The notes under the pieces were generated by a model. That model ran no database searches and was not told where the DNA came from. It was given only the letters and a program-made list of their open reading frames with translations. Made by a program: the position numbers and the translations under genes. This document shows positions 51,358-60,449 of a stretch of DNA of 64,000 nt, in pieces (position 1 is the first letter of the stretch; every line of letters begins with the position of its first letter). This stretch comes from Streptomyces durmitorensis. Lineage in GTDB: Bacteria; Actinomycetota; Actinomycetes; Streptomycetales; Streptomycetaceae. Where the stretch lies: NCBI RefSeq assembly GCF_023498005.1, contig NZ_CP097289.1, forward strand, positions 3,782,001 to 3,846,000, read 5' to 3'.

Positions 51358-52413
51358 TCAGATCGTGGCCGTGTCGATCACGAAGCGGTAGCGCACGTCG
51401 CTGGCGAGGACGCGCTCGTACGCCTCGTTGATCTGCGCGGCGTCGATCACCTCGATCTCCGAGCCCAGGTTGTGCTCGGCGCAGAAGTCCAGCATCTCCT
51501 GGGTCTCCTGGATGCCGCCGATCATCGAACCCGCGAGGGTCTTGCCGCCGCCGATCACGGAGAACAGGTTGAGCGAGACCGGCTCCTCGGGGGCGCCGAC
51601 GTTCACGAAGGCACCCTCCGAGCGCAGCAGGCCCAGGTACTTGTCCAGCGGCAGCGGCGCGGAGACCGTCGAGAGGATCACGTCGAAGGAGCCGGCCAGC
51701 TGCTCGAAGGTCGCGTCGTCGCTGGTCGCGTAATAGTGGTCGGCGCCGAGGCGCAGGCCGTCGTCCTTCTTGCGCAGGGACTGCGAGAGGACGGTCACCT
51801 CTGCGCCCATGGCGTGTGCGATCTTGACGGCCATGTGGCCGAGACCGCCGAGGCCCACGACGGCGATCTTCTTGCCGGGGCCCGCGTTCCAGCGGTGGAG
51901 CGGGGAGTACGTGGTGATGCCCGCGCACAGGAGCGGCGCGGCGACGTCCAGGGAGAGGCCGTCGGGGATGCGCACGGTGAAGGCCTCGTCGACGACCACG
52001 TGCGTGGAGTAGCCGCCGTAGGTCGGCTCGCCGTCCTTGCCGAGGCCGTTGTACGTCGGCACGTTGCCCTTGAGGCAGTACTGCTCGAGGCCCGCCTTGC
52101 AGTTCTCGCACTCGCGGCAGGAGTCGACCATGCAGCCGACGCCGACGCGGTCGCCGACCGCGAACTTGGTGACGGCGGAGCCGACCTCGGTGACGACACC
52201 GGCGATCTCATGGCCCGGGACCATCGGGAAGATGCCTTCGCCCCAGCCGTCGCGGGCCTGGTGGATGTCCGAGTGACAGATGCCGGCGTACTTGATGTCG
52301 ATCAGTACGTCGGACGCGCCCACCGGGCGGCGCGGGACGGTGGTCCGCTCCAGGGGGGCCTTGGCGGACGGGGCGGCGTAGGCGGAAACGGTGGTGCTTG
52401 TCTGTGCGGTCAT
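51358..52413 (-). CDS. Zinc-dependent alcohol dehydrogenase, YahK/cinnamyl-alcohol type
   Basis: 351 aa, MDR superfamily. Catalytic-zinc ligands are in the CHSDIH and GHEIAG motifs with a later Cys; the structural zinc has the C-x2-C-x2-C-type run CRECENC. The Rossmann GxGGLGH ([13 protein letters not shown]) binds NADP(H). It reduces aldehydes or oxidises primary alcohols. The ATG start MTAQTS sits 118 bp from a divergent MmyB-type gene across an imperfect palindrome (52470-52488), which suggests control by that regulator. Confidence 0.95.
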   Translation of the reverse strand: MTAQTSTTVSAYAAPSAKAPLERTTVPRRPVGASDVLIDIKYAGICHSDIHQARDGWGEGIFPMVPGHEIAGVVTEVGSAVTKFAVGDRVGVGCMVDSCRECENCKAGLEQYCLKGNVPTYNGLGKDGEPTYGGYSTHVVVDEAFTVRIPDGLSLDVAAPLLCAGITTYSPLHRWNAGPGKKIAVVGLGGLGHMAVKIAHAMGAEVTVLSQSLRKKDDGLRLGADHYYATSDDATFEQLAGSFDVILSTVSAPLPLDKYLGLLRSEGAFVNVGAPEEPVSLNLFSVIGGGKTLAGSMIGGIQETQEMLDFCAEHNLGSEIEVIDAAQINEAYERVLASDVRYRFVIDTATI

Positions 52414-52469
52414 GTCGTCAACCGTGCCAGCCTCGCGGACATCTACCCAGGTCACAGCTTTGCGTACGT

Positions 52470-52488
52470 CCAGTGGTCCTACTACTGG
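52470..52488. promoter_or_regulatory. Imperfect palindrome between the alcohol dehydrogenase and the XRE gene
   Basis: CCAGTGGTCCTACTACTGG has 5-bp outer arms CCAGT / ACTGG and near-symmetry inside (one mismatch pair). It is centred in the divergent gap, a plausible site for the MmyB-type regulator at 52532. Confidence 0.5.
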
Positions 52489-52531
52489 TGGGGACAGGCT
52501 CGTACGCCCAGGAGCCCGGATACTGGAATAC

Positions 52532-53452
52532 ATGAACGCCGATGCCGGGCAGCCCCAGCCCATCCCCGCACCCGAGCCGCTCGACGGCCGCGCCGAGCTC
52601 AGCGAGTTCCTGCGCACCCGCAGGGCCCGGCTCCAGCCGGAGGACGTCGGCCTGCCGAACTTCGGGCGCCACCGGCGGGTGCCGGGGCTCCGCCGCGAGG
52701 AGCTGGCGCAGCTCGCGGGGGTCTCCGTGGCGTACTACACACGCCTTGAGCAGGGCAACGGCCGCAATGTCTCGGGCGAGGTCCTGGACGCGATCGCGCG
52801 CGCCCTGCGGCTCACGGACGCCGAGCACGCCCATCTGACGCACCTGGCCAAGCCCAAGCAGCACAAGAAGAAGCGCGCGGCCCGCCCGCAGCGAATGCGG
52901 CCCGCGCTGCTCCAGCTCATGGACGCGATGGACGGCGTCCCCGCCTATGTGGTCGGCCGCCGCTCGGACATCCTCGGCTGGAACCGTATGGCCGCCGCGC
53001 TCTTCGGCGACTGGGGCGCGCTGCCGCCCGAGGAGCGGAACTGGGCGCGGCTCTGTTTCCTGCACCCCGAGGCCCGCGCGCTGTTCCTGGACTGGGAGCA
53101 GAAGGCGTCGGACATCGTGAGTTTCCTGCGGATGGACGCGGGCTGCTATCCGAACGATCCGCTGCTCTCGGCGCTGGTCGGCGAGCTGTCCGTGAAGAGC
53201 GAGGAGTTCCGGAGCCTGTGGGCCACGCACGACGTGCGGGAGAAGGGCCACGGCGTCAAGCGCGTCCACCACTCCTTGGTGGGCGACATGACCCTGTCGT
53301 TCGAGACGCTGCGGCTGCCCGACGATCACGATCAGTCACTGGTGACGTACCACGCGGAGCCGGACTCGGCGTCGGCCGACGCGCTGCGGCTGCTCGCCAG
53401 CTGGGGAGCGGACGCGACGCGCACCGGCGCGTCGGGCACCGGGAAGCAGTAG
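52532..53452 (+). CDS. XRE family regulator, MmyB type (second copy)
   Basis: 306 aa. The HTH ([28 protein letters not shown]; about residues 30-90) and MmyB domain (about 125-290, [21 protein letters not shown]) resemble the 50524 protein, but the two are not close duplicates. GATACT (52519-52524) lies 7 nt before the ATG, giving a leaderless start. It is divergent from the alcohol dehydrogenase and probably controls it. The 3' end is followed by a heptamer repeat array. Confidence 0.9.
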   Translation: MNADAGQPQPIPAPEPLDGRAELSEFLRTRRARLQPEDVGLPNFGRHRRVPGLRREELAQLAGVSVAYYTRLEQGNGRNVSGEVLDAIARALRLTDAEHAHLTHLAKPKQHKKKRAARPQRMRPALLQLMDAMDGVPAYVVGRRSDILGWNRMAAALFGDWGALPPEERNWARLCFLHPEARALFLDWEQKASDIVSFLRMDAGCYPNDPLLSALVGELSVKSEEFRSLWATHDVREKGHGVKRVHHSLVGDMTLSFETLRLPDDHDQSLVTYHAEPDSASADALRLLASWGADATRTGASGTGKQ

Positions 53453-53494
53453 CACCACGCACCACGCGCCAGGCGCCACGCACCACGCACCACC
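53453..53494 (+). repeat. 7-bp tandem repeat array
   Basis: Six heptamers (CACCACG, CACCACG, CGCCAGG, CGCCACG, CACCACG, CACCACC) directly after the XRE stop codon. It is too small and irregular to be a CRISPR array. Confidence 0.7.
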
Positions 53495-53508
53495 CGGCGC
53501 CGCGGTCG

Positions 53509-54279
53509 TCACGGCTGGTACGGAGGCGCCGCGCCCCAGTTCCACAGCGGCACCGGCTGCTCGGCCGGGCGGTCGGCGTCCGGGCCCGAGAAGTAGACCG
53601 CGAGCCGTGTGCCCCACTCGACGTAGGCGAGGAAGGCGGAGCGGAACTCGGCGTCCGTGGGAAGCCCCGCGTCGTCCGCCGCGTCCTGCATCAGGTTGAC
53701 CCAGCGGCGGCGCTGCGGCTCGGTGATGCCCTTGCCGAGGTGCTTGCCGACCATCTGGGAGTGCCCGCCGTGCTCCTGCGAGTACGCGGCCGGGCCGCCG
53801 AAGACCTCGCCGAGCCACTGGGCGACGTGCTGCGCGTGCTCGACGGGCAGGCCCTCGAAGAGCGGGGCGAGGAGGTCGTCCTTGGGCACCTTCTCGTAGA
53901 AGATCTCCGTCAGACGCTCGAAGCTCTCCTCGCCGCCCGCCCACGCGTACAGGGTCGGCGTCGAGGCGCCCGTGCCGCGCACGGTGGTGGGCGTGTAGTG
54001 GCGCATCTCCTCGATGTTCTCGACGTAGGGCCGGATCTCCTCGAAGAAGTCGCGGAAGAGCTCGGAGCGACGGAATCCCTCCAGGTGGTCCTTGCTGGAG
54101 GTCCAGGTGATGCGCAGGACGAAGTGCTCGAAGTCCTCCTCGCAGCGGGTGAGTTCGTAGTCGATGCACTGCGGGGCCGCGGCCAGGGGGACGGCGGCGC
54201 GCGTGTACGCGGAGAGGAACTCCGCGGAGCGCTCGGACGGGATGCGGTAGCGGATGTACTCGACGATGTGGGCGGTCAT
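53509..54279 (-). CDS. Fusion of an ABM-type monooxygenase domain and a group II truncated haemoglobin
   Basis: 256 aa. Residues about 1-100 form an antibiotic biosynthesis monooxygenase (ABM) domain, a small ferredoxin-like fold (IVEYIRYRIPSERSAEFL, FVLRITWTSSKDHLEGFRRS). Residues about 105-230 form a group II truncated haemoglobin (GGEESFERLTEIFYEKVPKDD) with a probable proximal His180 in MVGKHLGKGITEPQRRRW. The haem protein domain could bind O2 or NO and supply it to the ABM domain or a partner. The two parts are in one open frame with no stop between them. The upstream gap contains a decayed gene. Confidence 0.9.
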   Translation of the reverse strand: MTAHIVEYIRYRIPSERSAEFLSAYTRAAVPLAAAPQCIDYELTRCEEDFEHFVLRITWTSSKDHLEGFRRSELFRDFFEEIRPYVENIEEMRHYTPTTVRGTGASTPTLYAWAGGEESFERLTEIFYEKVPKDDLLAPLFEGLPVEHAQHVAQWLGEVFGGPAAYSQEHGGHSQMVGKHLGKGITEPQRRRWVNLMQDAADDAGLPTDAEFRSAFLAYVEWGTRLAVYFSGPDADRPAEQPVPLWNWGAAPPYQP

Positions 54280-54594
54280 GTGACGTCGGCTTCCTCTGGG
54301 ACGGGTGGTGCCGGCACGCGTGCTCCCCGGTCCCACAGCGCCTGCGGGACCGGCCGAGTCACCTTGGCCGACAACTCCGGCAAGGTGGAGCCCAGTTCGC
54401 TGTACGCGTAGGAGTCGGCCCAAAGCAGCTCGCGGACGATCAAGGTGGTCCGGGCGTCGTGCGGTCCACGGCCACGGACGTGGCACGCCGCGGCGCCGAC
54501 GGGTACTGGCGATACGTGATCGACAGTCCCTTCGGCGCCGCGGTTCCTGCTCAGCCAGCGCGTGGTGCGGCTGGCTCATATGCCGTCGTACGCG
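54280..54594. other. Region between the ABM-haemoglobin gene and the subtilase gene
   Basis: 315 nt without an intact gene. It holds the promoter and leader of the ABM-haemoglobin gene and, on the plus strand, a decayed SnoaL-like fragment (separate entry). No terminator hairpin is obvious for the minus-strand subtilase gene that ends at 54595. Confidence 0.45.
54459..54545 (+). pseudogene. C-terminal fragment of a SnoaL-like (NTF2-fold) protein
   Basis: The frame RSTATDVARRGADGYWRYV followed by IDSPFGAA resembles the C-terminal strand of SnoaL-like/DUF4440 proteins (ATDVxRRxxDGxWRYxIDNPFG). Nothing recognisable precedes it, and the frame then runs into sequence antisense to the subtilase. 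It appears to be the last piece of a deleted gene. Confidence 0.45.
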
Positions 54595-57500
54595 CTACTT
54601 GCCGTAGTACGCGTTGTAGATCGACAGCGTCGACTTGTTCCCCTTCTTGTCCGCGATCTTGGCGTGGAAGGAGATCCCCTTGCCCGCGGCCGGGTTCTTG
54701 ACCTTGATCTTGCCGCCGCTGACGGTGGCCTTCTTCCAGGTCTGGCCGTAGTCGTACGACACGTACGTGGCAAGGGACTTGAGGTTCGCGCCCGCCGCCG
54801 CGCCGAGCACCGTGACCGGCACGGACTGGGTCTCGCCCGCCTTGGCCTTGCTGCTCAGGTCGACCGCGGGGGCGAACCGCGCCGTGGAGAGCGGCAGCTT
54901 CGCGCTCTCGGCCTTCTTGGAGCGGAACGTCCAGCTCGCGTCGATGCGGGTGGAGGCCGCGGCCACCTTGACGCTGCGCTTCACGGACGTCGACAGCTTG
55001 TACTCGGCCTCGGCCGCGGGGACCTTGAACGTGGCGCCGCCGGCCAGCGGGTCCTCGTTCTCGCCGATCTTGGTGGCGCCCTTGTAGAGGGTCGTCTTCA
55101 CCGACGAGTAGAGCGAGGAGCCCGCGTGCGTCTTGCCGTCGGCGAACAGCGGCAGGGATCCTGCGATCTCGTTGCCCAGGCGGAAGACGCCGTACTCGCC
55201 GCCGATGCGGGGGCCGAAGACGGCCGTGTTGAACGTCTTCTCGTAGCTCTTGCCGCCCGCGAACTTCTGCGCGGCGCCCAGCGAGTAGGCCGCGTCGACG
55301 ATCGGCCAGCCGTCCGGGTCGACCCCGGCCTGCTGCTCGAAGTTCATGCTCCACTTCACGTCGTCGGCCGTGGAGAGATACAGCGTCCGGGTGCCGGGCA
55401 GCGGCTGCGGAACGTTGATCGAGGAGCCGCCCGAGCTGCCGGGGAGCCAGCCCAGGGCGCCGATCGTGCCCTTCTTGCCCTTGGCCGAAGCGCCCAGGTT
55501 CGCCTTTACCGTGGCGAGCTCGGATGCCTTGTAGTGCTTGGTGTAGCCGGTCGCGACCTGCTTGACCTTGCCTCCGGCGACGGTGTCGTACTCGGTGTCG
55601 TCACCCTTCTCCCAGTGCCCGTCCCACTGCTGGAACAGCGAGCCGTCGGTGACCTGCGGGCCCAGGTGCGAGGTCCGGAAGTCGGTGTACGAGTCGAGGA
55701 TCCAGCCGAAGGAGTAGCCGGTGTGAGGCGTGTCGACCGTGTAGTCCGCAAGGGCGAAGGACGGCTTGGCGTCCGCGGCCGGGACCGTGATGTCGACCGG
55801 CTTGCCCTTGCGTGCGTCCAGCGTCACCGTCGTGTCCTTGGTGACGCTCAGCTTCGGCTGGGCGATCCAGTCGGCGCCCTTGGTGAAGTCGGCCGGGTCG
55901 GCGTACATGCTGGTGTTGAGCAGGTAACCGCCCTTGGGTACACGGATCTTGACCGTGCCGGAGGCGTCATGAGGGTCGAAGGACTTCTGAGTGGCGAGCC
56001 CCGAGACACCCTCCAGGTCGCTGTCGTAGTACTTCGGGGCCTGTCCGTCACGGCCGATGTGCTTCAGCGTCAGCTCGTACGACTCGACCTCGCGCTCGAC
56101 CGCGGCCGCCGTGCGCACGGACTGCCCGCCGCCGCTCGCCATGACGTACGCCGAGTACGCGCCGTCGACCGTGCCGCCGAGCTTGGTGTCGGTGGTCAGG
56201 TCGACCGAGGCCGTGCCGCCCGCGGGGACCTTCACGCTCTTCGCGCCGAGCTTGAAGAAGCCCGCGGGTGCCGGGGCGCCCTTGGGGTTCAGGCCCGTCA
56301 CCGCCAGGTCGAGGGTGACGTCCTCCTTGCCGAGGTTCTTGTACGTCACCTTCTTCGAGACCGGCTTGTCGTCGGTGTGCGGCCACTGCTGCGCCTCGAA
56401 GGAGAGGGAGACCGGCTCGGCGATCACCGACTGCTTGATGGCCTTGTCGACGGCGATACGTCCCGAACCCTGCTGGAACGGCGTGTACTTGCCGTCCTTC
56501 GTGGACGCGGTCAGCGCACCCTTGAGCTCGGCGTACTTCCAGTCCGGGTGCTGCTGCTTGAGCAGCGCGGCGGCGCCCGCCACGTGCGGGGTCGCCATCG
56601 ACGTACCGGAGATCGTCAGATAGCCCTCGGGCTTCTGGCCGACCTCCTGGTCGATGACGCTGCCGGGGGCCGCGGCCGCGGTGATGTCCACGCCGGGTGC
56701 GGTCACGTCGGGCTTGATGGCGCCGTCGCCGACGCGCGGGCCCTGGCTGGAGAACTCGGCGAGCTTGTCGTTGTCGTCGACCGCGCCGACCGTCAGGGCC
56801 GCGTCCGCGCTGCCCGGGGAGCCGACGCTGCCGGGCGCTCCGTCGTTGCCCGCGGCGATCGCGAAGAGGATGCCCTTGTCCGCGGAGAGCTTGTTGACCT
56901 GGGCTTCGAGCGGGTCGACGCCGGGGGTGTCACCGCCGCCGAGGCTGAGGTTGACGATGTCGGCGCCCTGCTCGGCCGCCCAGTCCATGCCCGCGATGAT
57001 CCCGGAGTCGTCACCGGAGCCGGTGTCGTCGAGGACCTTGCCGTTCAGGAGCTTGGCGCCGGGCGCCACGCCCTTGAGCTTGCCGCCCGACTTCGCGCCG
57101 GTGCCGGCCGCGGTGGAGGCGACGTGGGTGCCGTGGCCGTAGTGGTCCGTGGCGTCGGCCGCCGGGGTGAAGTTCTTCGCGCCGACGACCTGGTCCTTCA
57201 GGTCGGCGTGCGTGGCGTCGACGCCGGTGTCCAGGACGGCGACCTTGACGCCCTTGCCGTCGAACCCGGCGGCCCAGGCCTTGTCGGCGCCGATCTGCGG
57301 CACGCTCTTGTCGAGGCTCGCCTTGCGGACGCCGTCCAGCCAGACACGGCTGACGCCGGACGCGGTGGCGCCGCCCTTCTCGGCGACGAGCGCGGACCAC
57401 AGGTCGCCGGCGTCCTGCTTCGGGGTGGTGATGGCGTCGGCGTTCAGGGACTTCAGGGTCCTGCGGACCGTGGTGTCACCCGCGGCGCGCACGTCGGACC

Positions 57501-57948
57501 TGGCCCCGGCGGCCGCTCCCTTGTAGCCGACGATCAGCTTGAGGCCCTTCTTCTGGGCCCTGCGGTTGTCCTTCTTGGCCAACTCGGTGATGTCGAACAG
57601 GCGCTGGTCGAGCTTGCCGGTGGCTATCAGGCGCTGCGCGTCGGCCGGGATCACGAGGGTGTGACCGCCGACGCGCTTCGTCATGACGGGTATCCCCTCG
57701 CGCCCCTTCGCCCGCTCGAAGCGGGTGACGCGGCCCTTGGAGTCGGCGGTGACGCGGTCGCCGGTGACGAGGGTGATGCGGTGCGTGGTCCGTTCGGCGC
57801 TGTTGAGACCCGCCTGCTGCGCGGCTGCCGGAGTCGCGTCCGGCGACTGCTTCGCCGCCGACGCCGGGCTGGTCATGCCCGCGGCGAGGGCCACGGCCGC
57901 CGCTGTGGCGATCGTGGCCCCGTAGGCTCTCTTCACTCTTGTGCGCAA
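54595..57948 (-). CDS. Large secreted subtilisin-type serine protease (S8)
   Basis: 1117 aa with a signal peptide (about residues 1-32, cleavage near ASAAK). A propeptide (about 45-220) precedes the peptidase S8 domain: Asp240 (VAVLDTGVD), His272 (YGHGTHVAS), the oxyanion Asn in AAGNDG and Ser450 (SGTSMATPHVAG). More than 600 residues of beta-rich C-terminal domains follow. The start is a TTG at 57946-57948 as the longest frame; a GTG twelve bases inside (57934-57936) also keeps the signal peptide, and neither has ideal ribosome-site spacing. A 19-bp tandem repeat lies in the promoter. Confidence 0.93.
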   Translation of the reverse strand: MRTRVKRAYGATIATAAAVALAAGMTSPASAAKQSPDATPAAAQQAGLNSAERTTHRITLVTGDRVTADSKGRVTRFERAKGREGIPVMTKRVGGHTLVIPADAQRLIATGKLDQRLFDITELAKKDNRRAQKKGLKLIVGYKGAAAGARSDVRAAGDTTVRRTLKSLNADAITTPKQDAGDLWSALVAEKGGATASGVSRVWLDGVRKASLDKSVPQIGADKAWAAGFDGKGVKVAVLDTGVDATHADLKDQVVGAKNFTPAADATDHYGHGTHVASTAAGTGAKSGGKLKGVAPGAKLLNGKVLDDTGSGDDSGIIAGMDWAAEQGADIVNLSLGGGDTPGVDPLEAQVNKLSADKGILFAIAAGNDGAPGSVGSPGSADAALTVGAVDDNDKLAEFSSQGPRVGDGAIKPDVTAPGVDITAAAAPGSVIDQEVGQKPEGYLTISGTSMATPHVAGAAALLKQQHPDWKYAELKGALTASTKDGKYTPFQQGSGRIAVDKAIKQSVIAEPVSLSFEAQQWPHTDDKPVSKKVTYKNLGKEDVTLDLAVTGLNPKGAPAPAGFFKLGAKSVKVPAGGTASVDLTTDTKLGGTVDGAYSAYVMASGGGQSVRTAAAVEREVESYELTLKHIGRDGQAPKYYDSDLEGVSGLATQKSFDPHDASGTVKIRVPKGGYLLNTSMYADPADFTKGADWIAQPKLSVTKDTTVTLDARKGKPVDITVPAADAKPSFALADYTVDTPHTGYSFGWILDSYTDFRTSHLGPQVTDGSLFQQWDGHWEKGDDTEYDTVAGGKVKQVATGYTKHYKASELATVKANLGASAKGKKGTIGALGWLPGSSGGSSINVPQPLPGTRTLYLSTADDVKWSMNFEQQAGVDPDGWPIVDAAYSLGAAQKFAGGKSYEKTFNTAVFGPRIGGEYGVFRLGNEIAGSLPLFADGKTHAGSSLYSSVKTTLYKGATKIGENEDPLAGGATFKVPAAEAEYKLSTSVKRSVKVAAASTRIDASWTFRSKKAESAKLPLSTARFAPAVDLSSKAKAGETQSVPVTVLGAAAGANLKSLATYVSYDYGQTWKKATVSGGKIKVKNPAAGKGISFHAKIADKKGNKSTLSIYNAYYGK

Positions 57949-58015
57949 GTCTCCCCCTGGAGGTCAAGGGGCTCCCGCCCCTGGACGAGGAAGTATTGCC
58001 CAGAGCCGAACATCT

Positions 58016-58056
58016 GCTCAATAGTGCGTCAGAAGTTCAATAGCGCGTCACAAGTG
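58016..58056 (-). promoter_or_regulatory. Tandem 19-bp operator-like repeat at the subtilase promoter
   Basis: Copies at 58019-58037 and 58038-58056 are identical at 16 of 19 positions (CAATAGTGCGTCAGAAGTT type), head to tail without a gap. On the minus strand they run into a TTGAGC -35-like element (58016-58021), followed after 18 bp by AATACT. Adjacent direct repeats next to -35 are typical of response-regulator activators of the OmpR type. Confidence 0.55.
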
Positions 58057-58065
58057 ACGAGTTGG

Positions 58066-58749
<684 letters not shown>

Positions 58750-58809
58750 GGTGTGACTCCTGCGATACGTGTGGGGGTTGGCGGCGTGCGCGGTGGTCGC
58801 TTGCGCCGC

Positions 58810-60309
58810 CTACTCGACGCGGCGCAGGGCGTCCGCGGGCCGCAGCCGCGAGGCACGCCAGCCGCCGAAGGCGCCCGCGATGAGACCACCGGCCACGGCG
58901 AGGCCGACGGCGAGCGCGATGGTGGTCGCGCTGACCGGCGCGGTCAGCGAGATGTCCAGGGCCTTGGAGGCCGACTCGCTCAGCGCGGCTCCGGGGCCCC
59001 CGCCCGTCGCGCCGCCGGGGCCGCCGCCCATGCCGCCGCCCGACTGCCCGCCGGCCGAGCCGAGTTGCGCCGTCAGGGTGGGGCTGATCGCCGTCACCAC
59101 GTACGCCCCGCCGAGGCCGACGGCGATGCCGAGCACTCCGCCCACCAGGCCGTTGACGACCGCCTCGCCGACGACCTGCCGGGTGACACGGCCGCTCCTC
59201 CAGCCGAGCGCCTTCAGGGTGCCGAACTCCCGTACCCGACGGCTGACGGCCGACGACGTGAGGAGCCCCGCGACCAGGAACGCCGCGACGAGCACGGCGA
59301 TCGACAGCCACTTGCCGACGCTGGACGCGAGGTCGGACGCGGTGGAGAGCGAACCGGAGACCGTGTCGGCGAGGTCGGCCGACGTGGTCACGGTCGTGCC
59401 GGAGACGTTCTTCTGGATGGCGCTCTTGACCGCGTCGATCTGCTGCGAGTCCGCGGCCTTGACGTACACGGTCGTGATCTTGTTCTTCGAGTCGGCGAGG
59501 GTCTGCGCGCGCTCGAGCGGGAGGTAGAGGTTGGCCGCCGCGTCCCCGCTGTCGGGCGTCGCGATGCCGACGACCTTGATCTTGGTGCCTGAGATCGTGA
59601 CGGTGTCACCGACGGAGAGCTTCTTCTCCTTGGCGTACGAGGCATCGGCGACGGCCACCTTGGCGTCGGACTCCGACCCCGTGAACGTACGCCCCTTGCT
59701 GATCCTGGAGGAGGTCAGCGGGCCCAGGTCCAGCTTGCCGACGTCCGTGCCGTAGACGCTGTAGGAGTCGACGTCGAAGTCGGCGCCGCCTCCGCGCACC
59801 TGCCCCTCCTGCTGGTCGCCGCCGCCACCGCCGGGCGGCTGCCCCTTGCCCGTGGAGCCGCCGGGCGCCTGCTCGAACTCGCCCCGCTCGAACTGGCCGT
59901 TGACCTTCATCACCTGGAGGCTCAGCCCGCCGACGGCATCGGCGACGCCACTCTGGCCGCCCACCTCGGCGACGGTGGACGAGGAGAGCGTCTGGAAGCC
60001 CTGCACCATGACGCGGTCACTGCTCTGCTCCTCGCCGTCCTCGTCGTCGGAGTCCTTGGCGTCGAACTTGAAGCGGGGGCGCCCGGTCTGGCCGCTCCCC
60101 TCCTTGGGCGGGGTGGCCGCCTTGGTGACGGTCATGTCGGTGCCGAGCCCGTAGAGCGACTCGAGGACCTTGCCCTGCGCCTGCTTCATGCCGGACGACA
60201 CGGAGCTGACGACGATGACCAGCGCGATGCCGAGCGCGAGTCCGGAGGCCACGACGAGGGCCGCTTTTCTGCGGCGGCGCAGCTCGCGCCTCAAGTAGGT
60301 GAAGAACAT
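58810..60309 (-). CDS. MacB/FtsX-type ABC permease
   Basis: 499 aa with an N-terminal membrane helix (about 17-40), a large extracytoplasmic MacB_PCD domain (about 45-335) and three C-terminal helices with the FtsX fold (GKWLSIAVLVAAFLVAGLL, GVLGIAVGLGGAYVVTAI, TIALAVGLAVAGGLIAGAF). The outer domain has a Gly/Gln-rich insert (STGKGQPPGGGGGDQQEGQ). It pairs with the ATPase at 58066. Its expression with the transporter suggests a mechanotransmission or export role at the envelope. The C-terminal RLRPADALRRVE tail is typical. Confidence 0.93.
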   Translation of the reverse strand: MFFTYLRRELRRRRKAALVVASGLALGIALVIVVSSVSSGMKQAQGKVLESLYGLGTDMTVTKAATPPKEGSGQTGRPRFKFDAKDSDDEDGEEQSSDRVMVQGFQTLSSSTVAEVGGQSGVADAVGGLSLQVMKVNGQFERGEFEQAPGGSTGKGQPPGGGGGDQQEGQVRGGGADFDVDSYSVYGTDVGKLDLGPLTSSRISKGRTFTGSESDAKVAVADASYAKEKKLSVGDTVTISGTKIKVVGIATPDSGDAAANLYLPLERAQTLADSKNKITTVYVKAADSQQIDAVKSAIQKNVSGTTVTTSADLADTVSGSLSTASDLASSVGKWLSIAVLVAAFLVAGLLTSSAVSRRVREFGTLKALGWRSGRVTRQVVGEAVVNGLVGGVLGIAVGLGGAYVVTAISPTLTAQLGSAGGQSGGGMGGGPGGATGGGPGAALSESASKALDISLTAPVSATTIALAVGLAVAGGLIAGAFGGWRASRLRPADALRRVE

Positions 60310-60385
60310 GTGCGTGAAGCTAAGTACGCACCGTGATGAACGGATAAGGGCGGCATAAGAGAAGGATGAGAAGCCCGAACGGCGG

Positions 60386-60417
60386 CGGCCCGCACCCCCG
60401 TTGAGGGGTGCGGGCCG
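60386..60417 (-). terminator. Terminator after the L,D-transpeptidase gene
   Basis: Perfect 13-bp inverted repeat CGGCCCGCACCCC / GGGGTGCGGGCCG around a 6-nt loop, 32 nt past the stop on the minus strand. Confidence 0.8.
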
Positions 60418-60449
60418 CTGCCGCAGGAGTGAAGGAGGCTACGCAGGTC

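Noticed and set aside
53453..53494. Possible CRISPR array
   Set aside because: Units are 7 bp, contiguous and without spacers; no cas genes are near.
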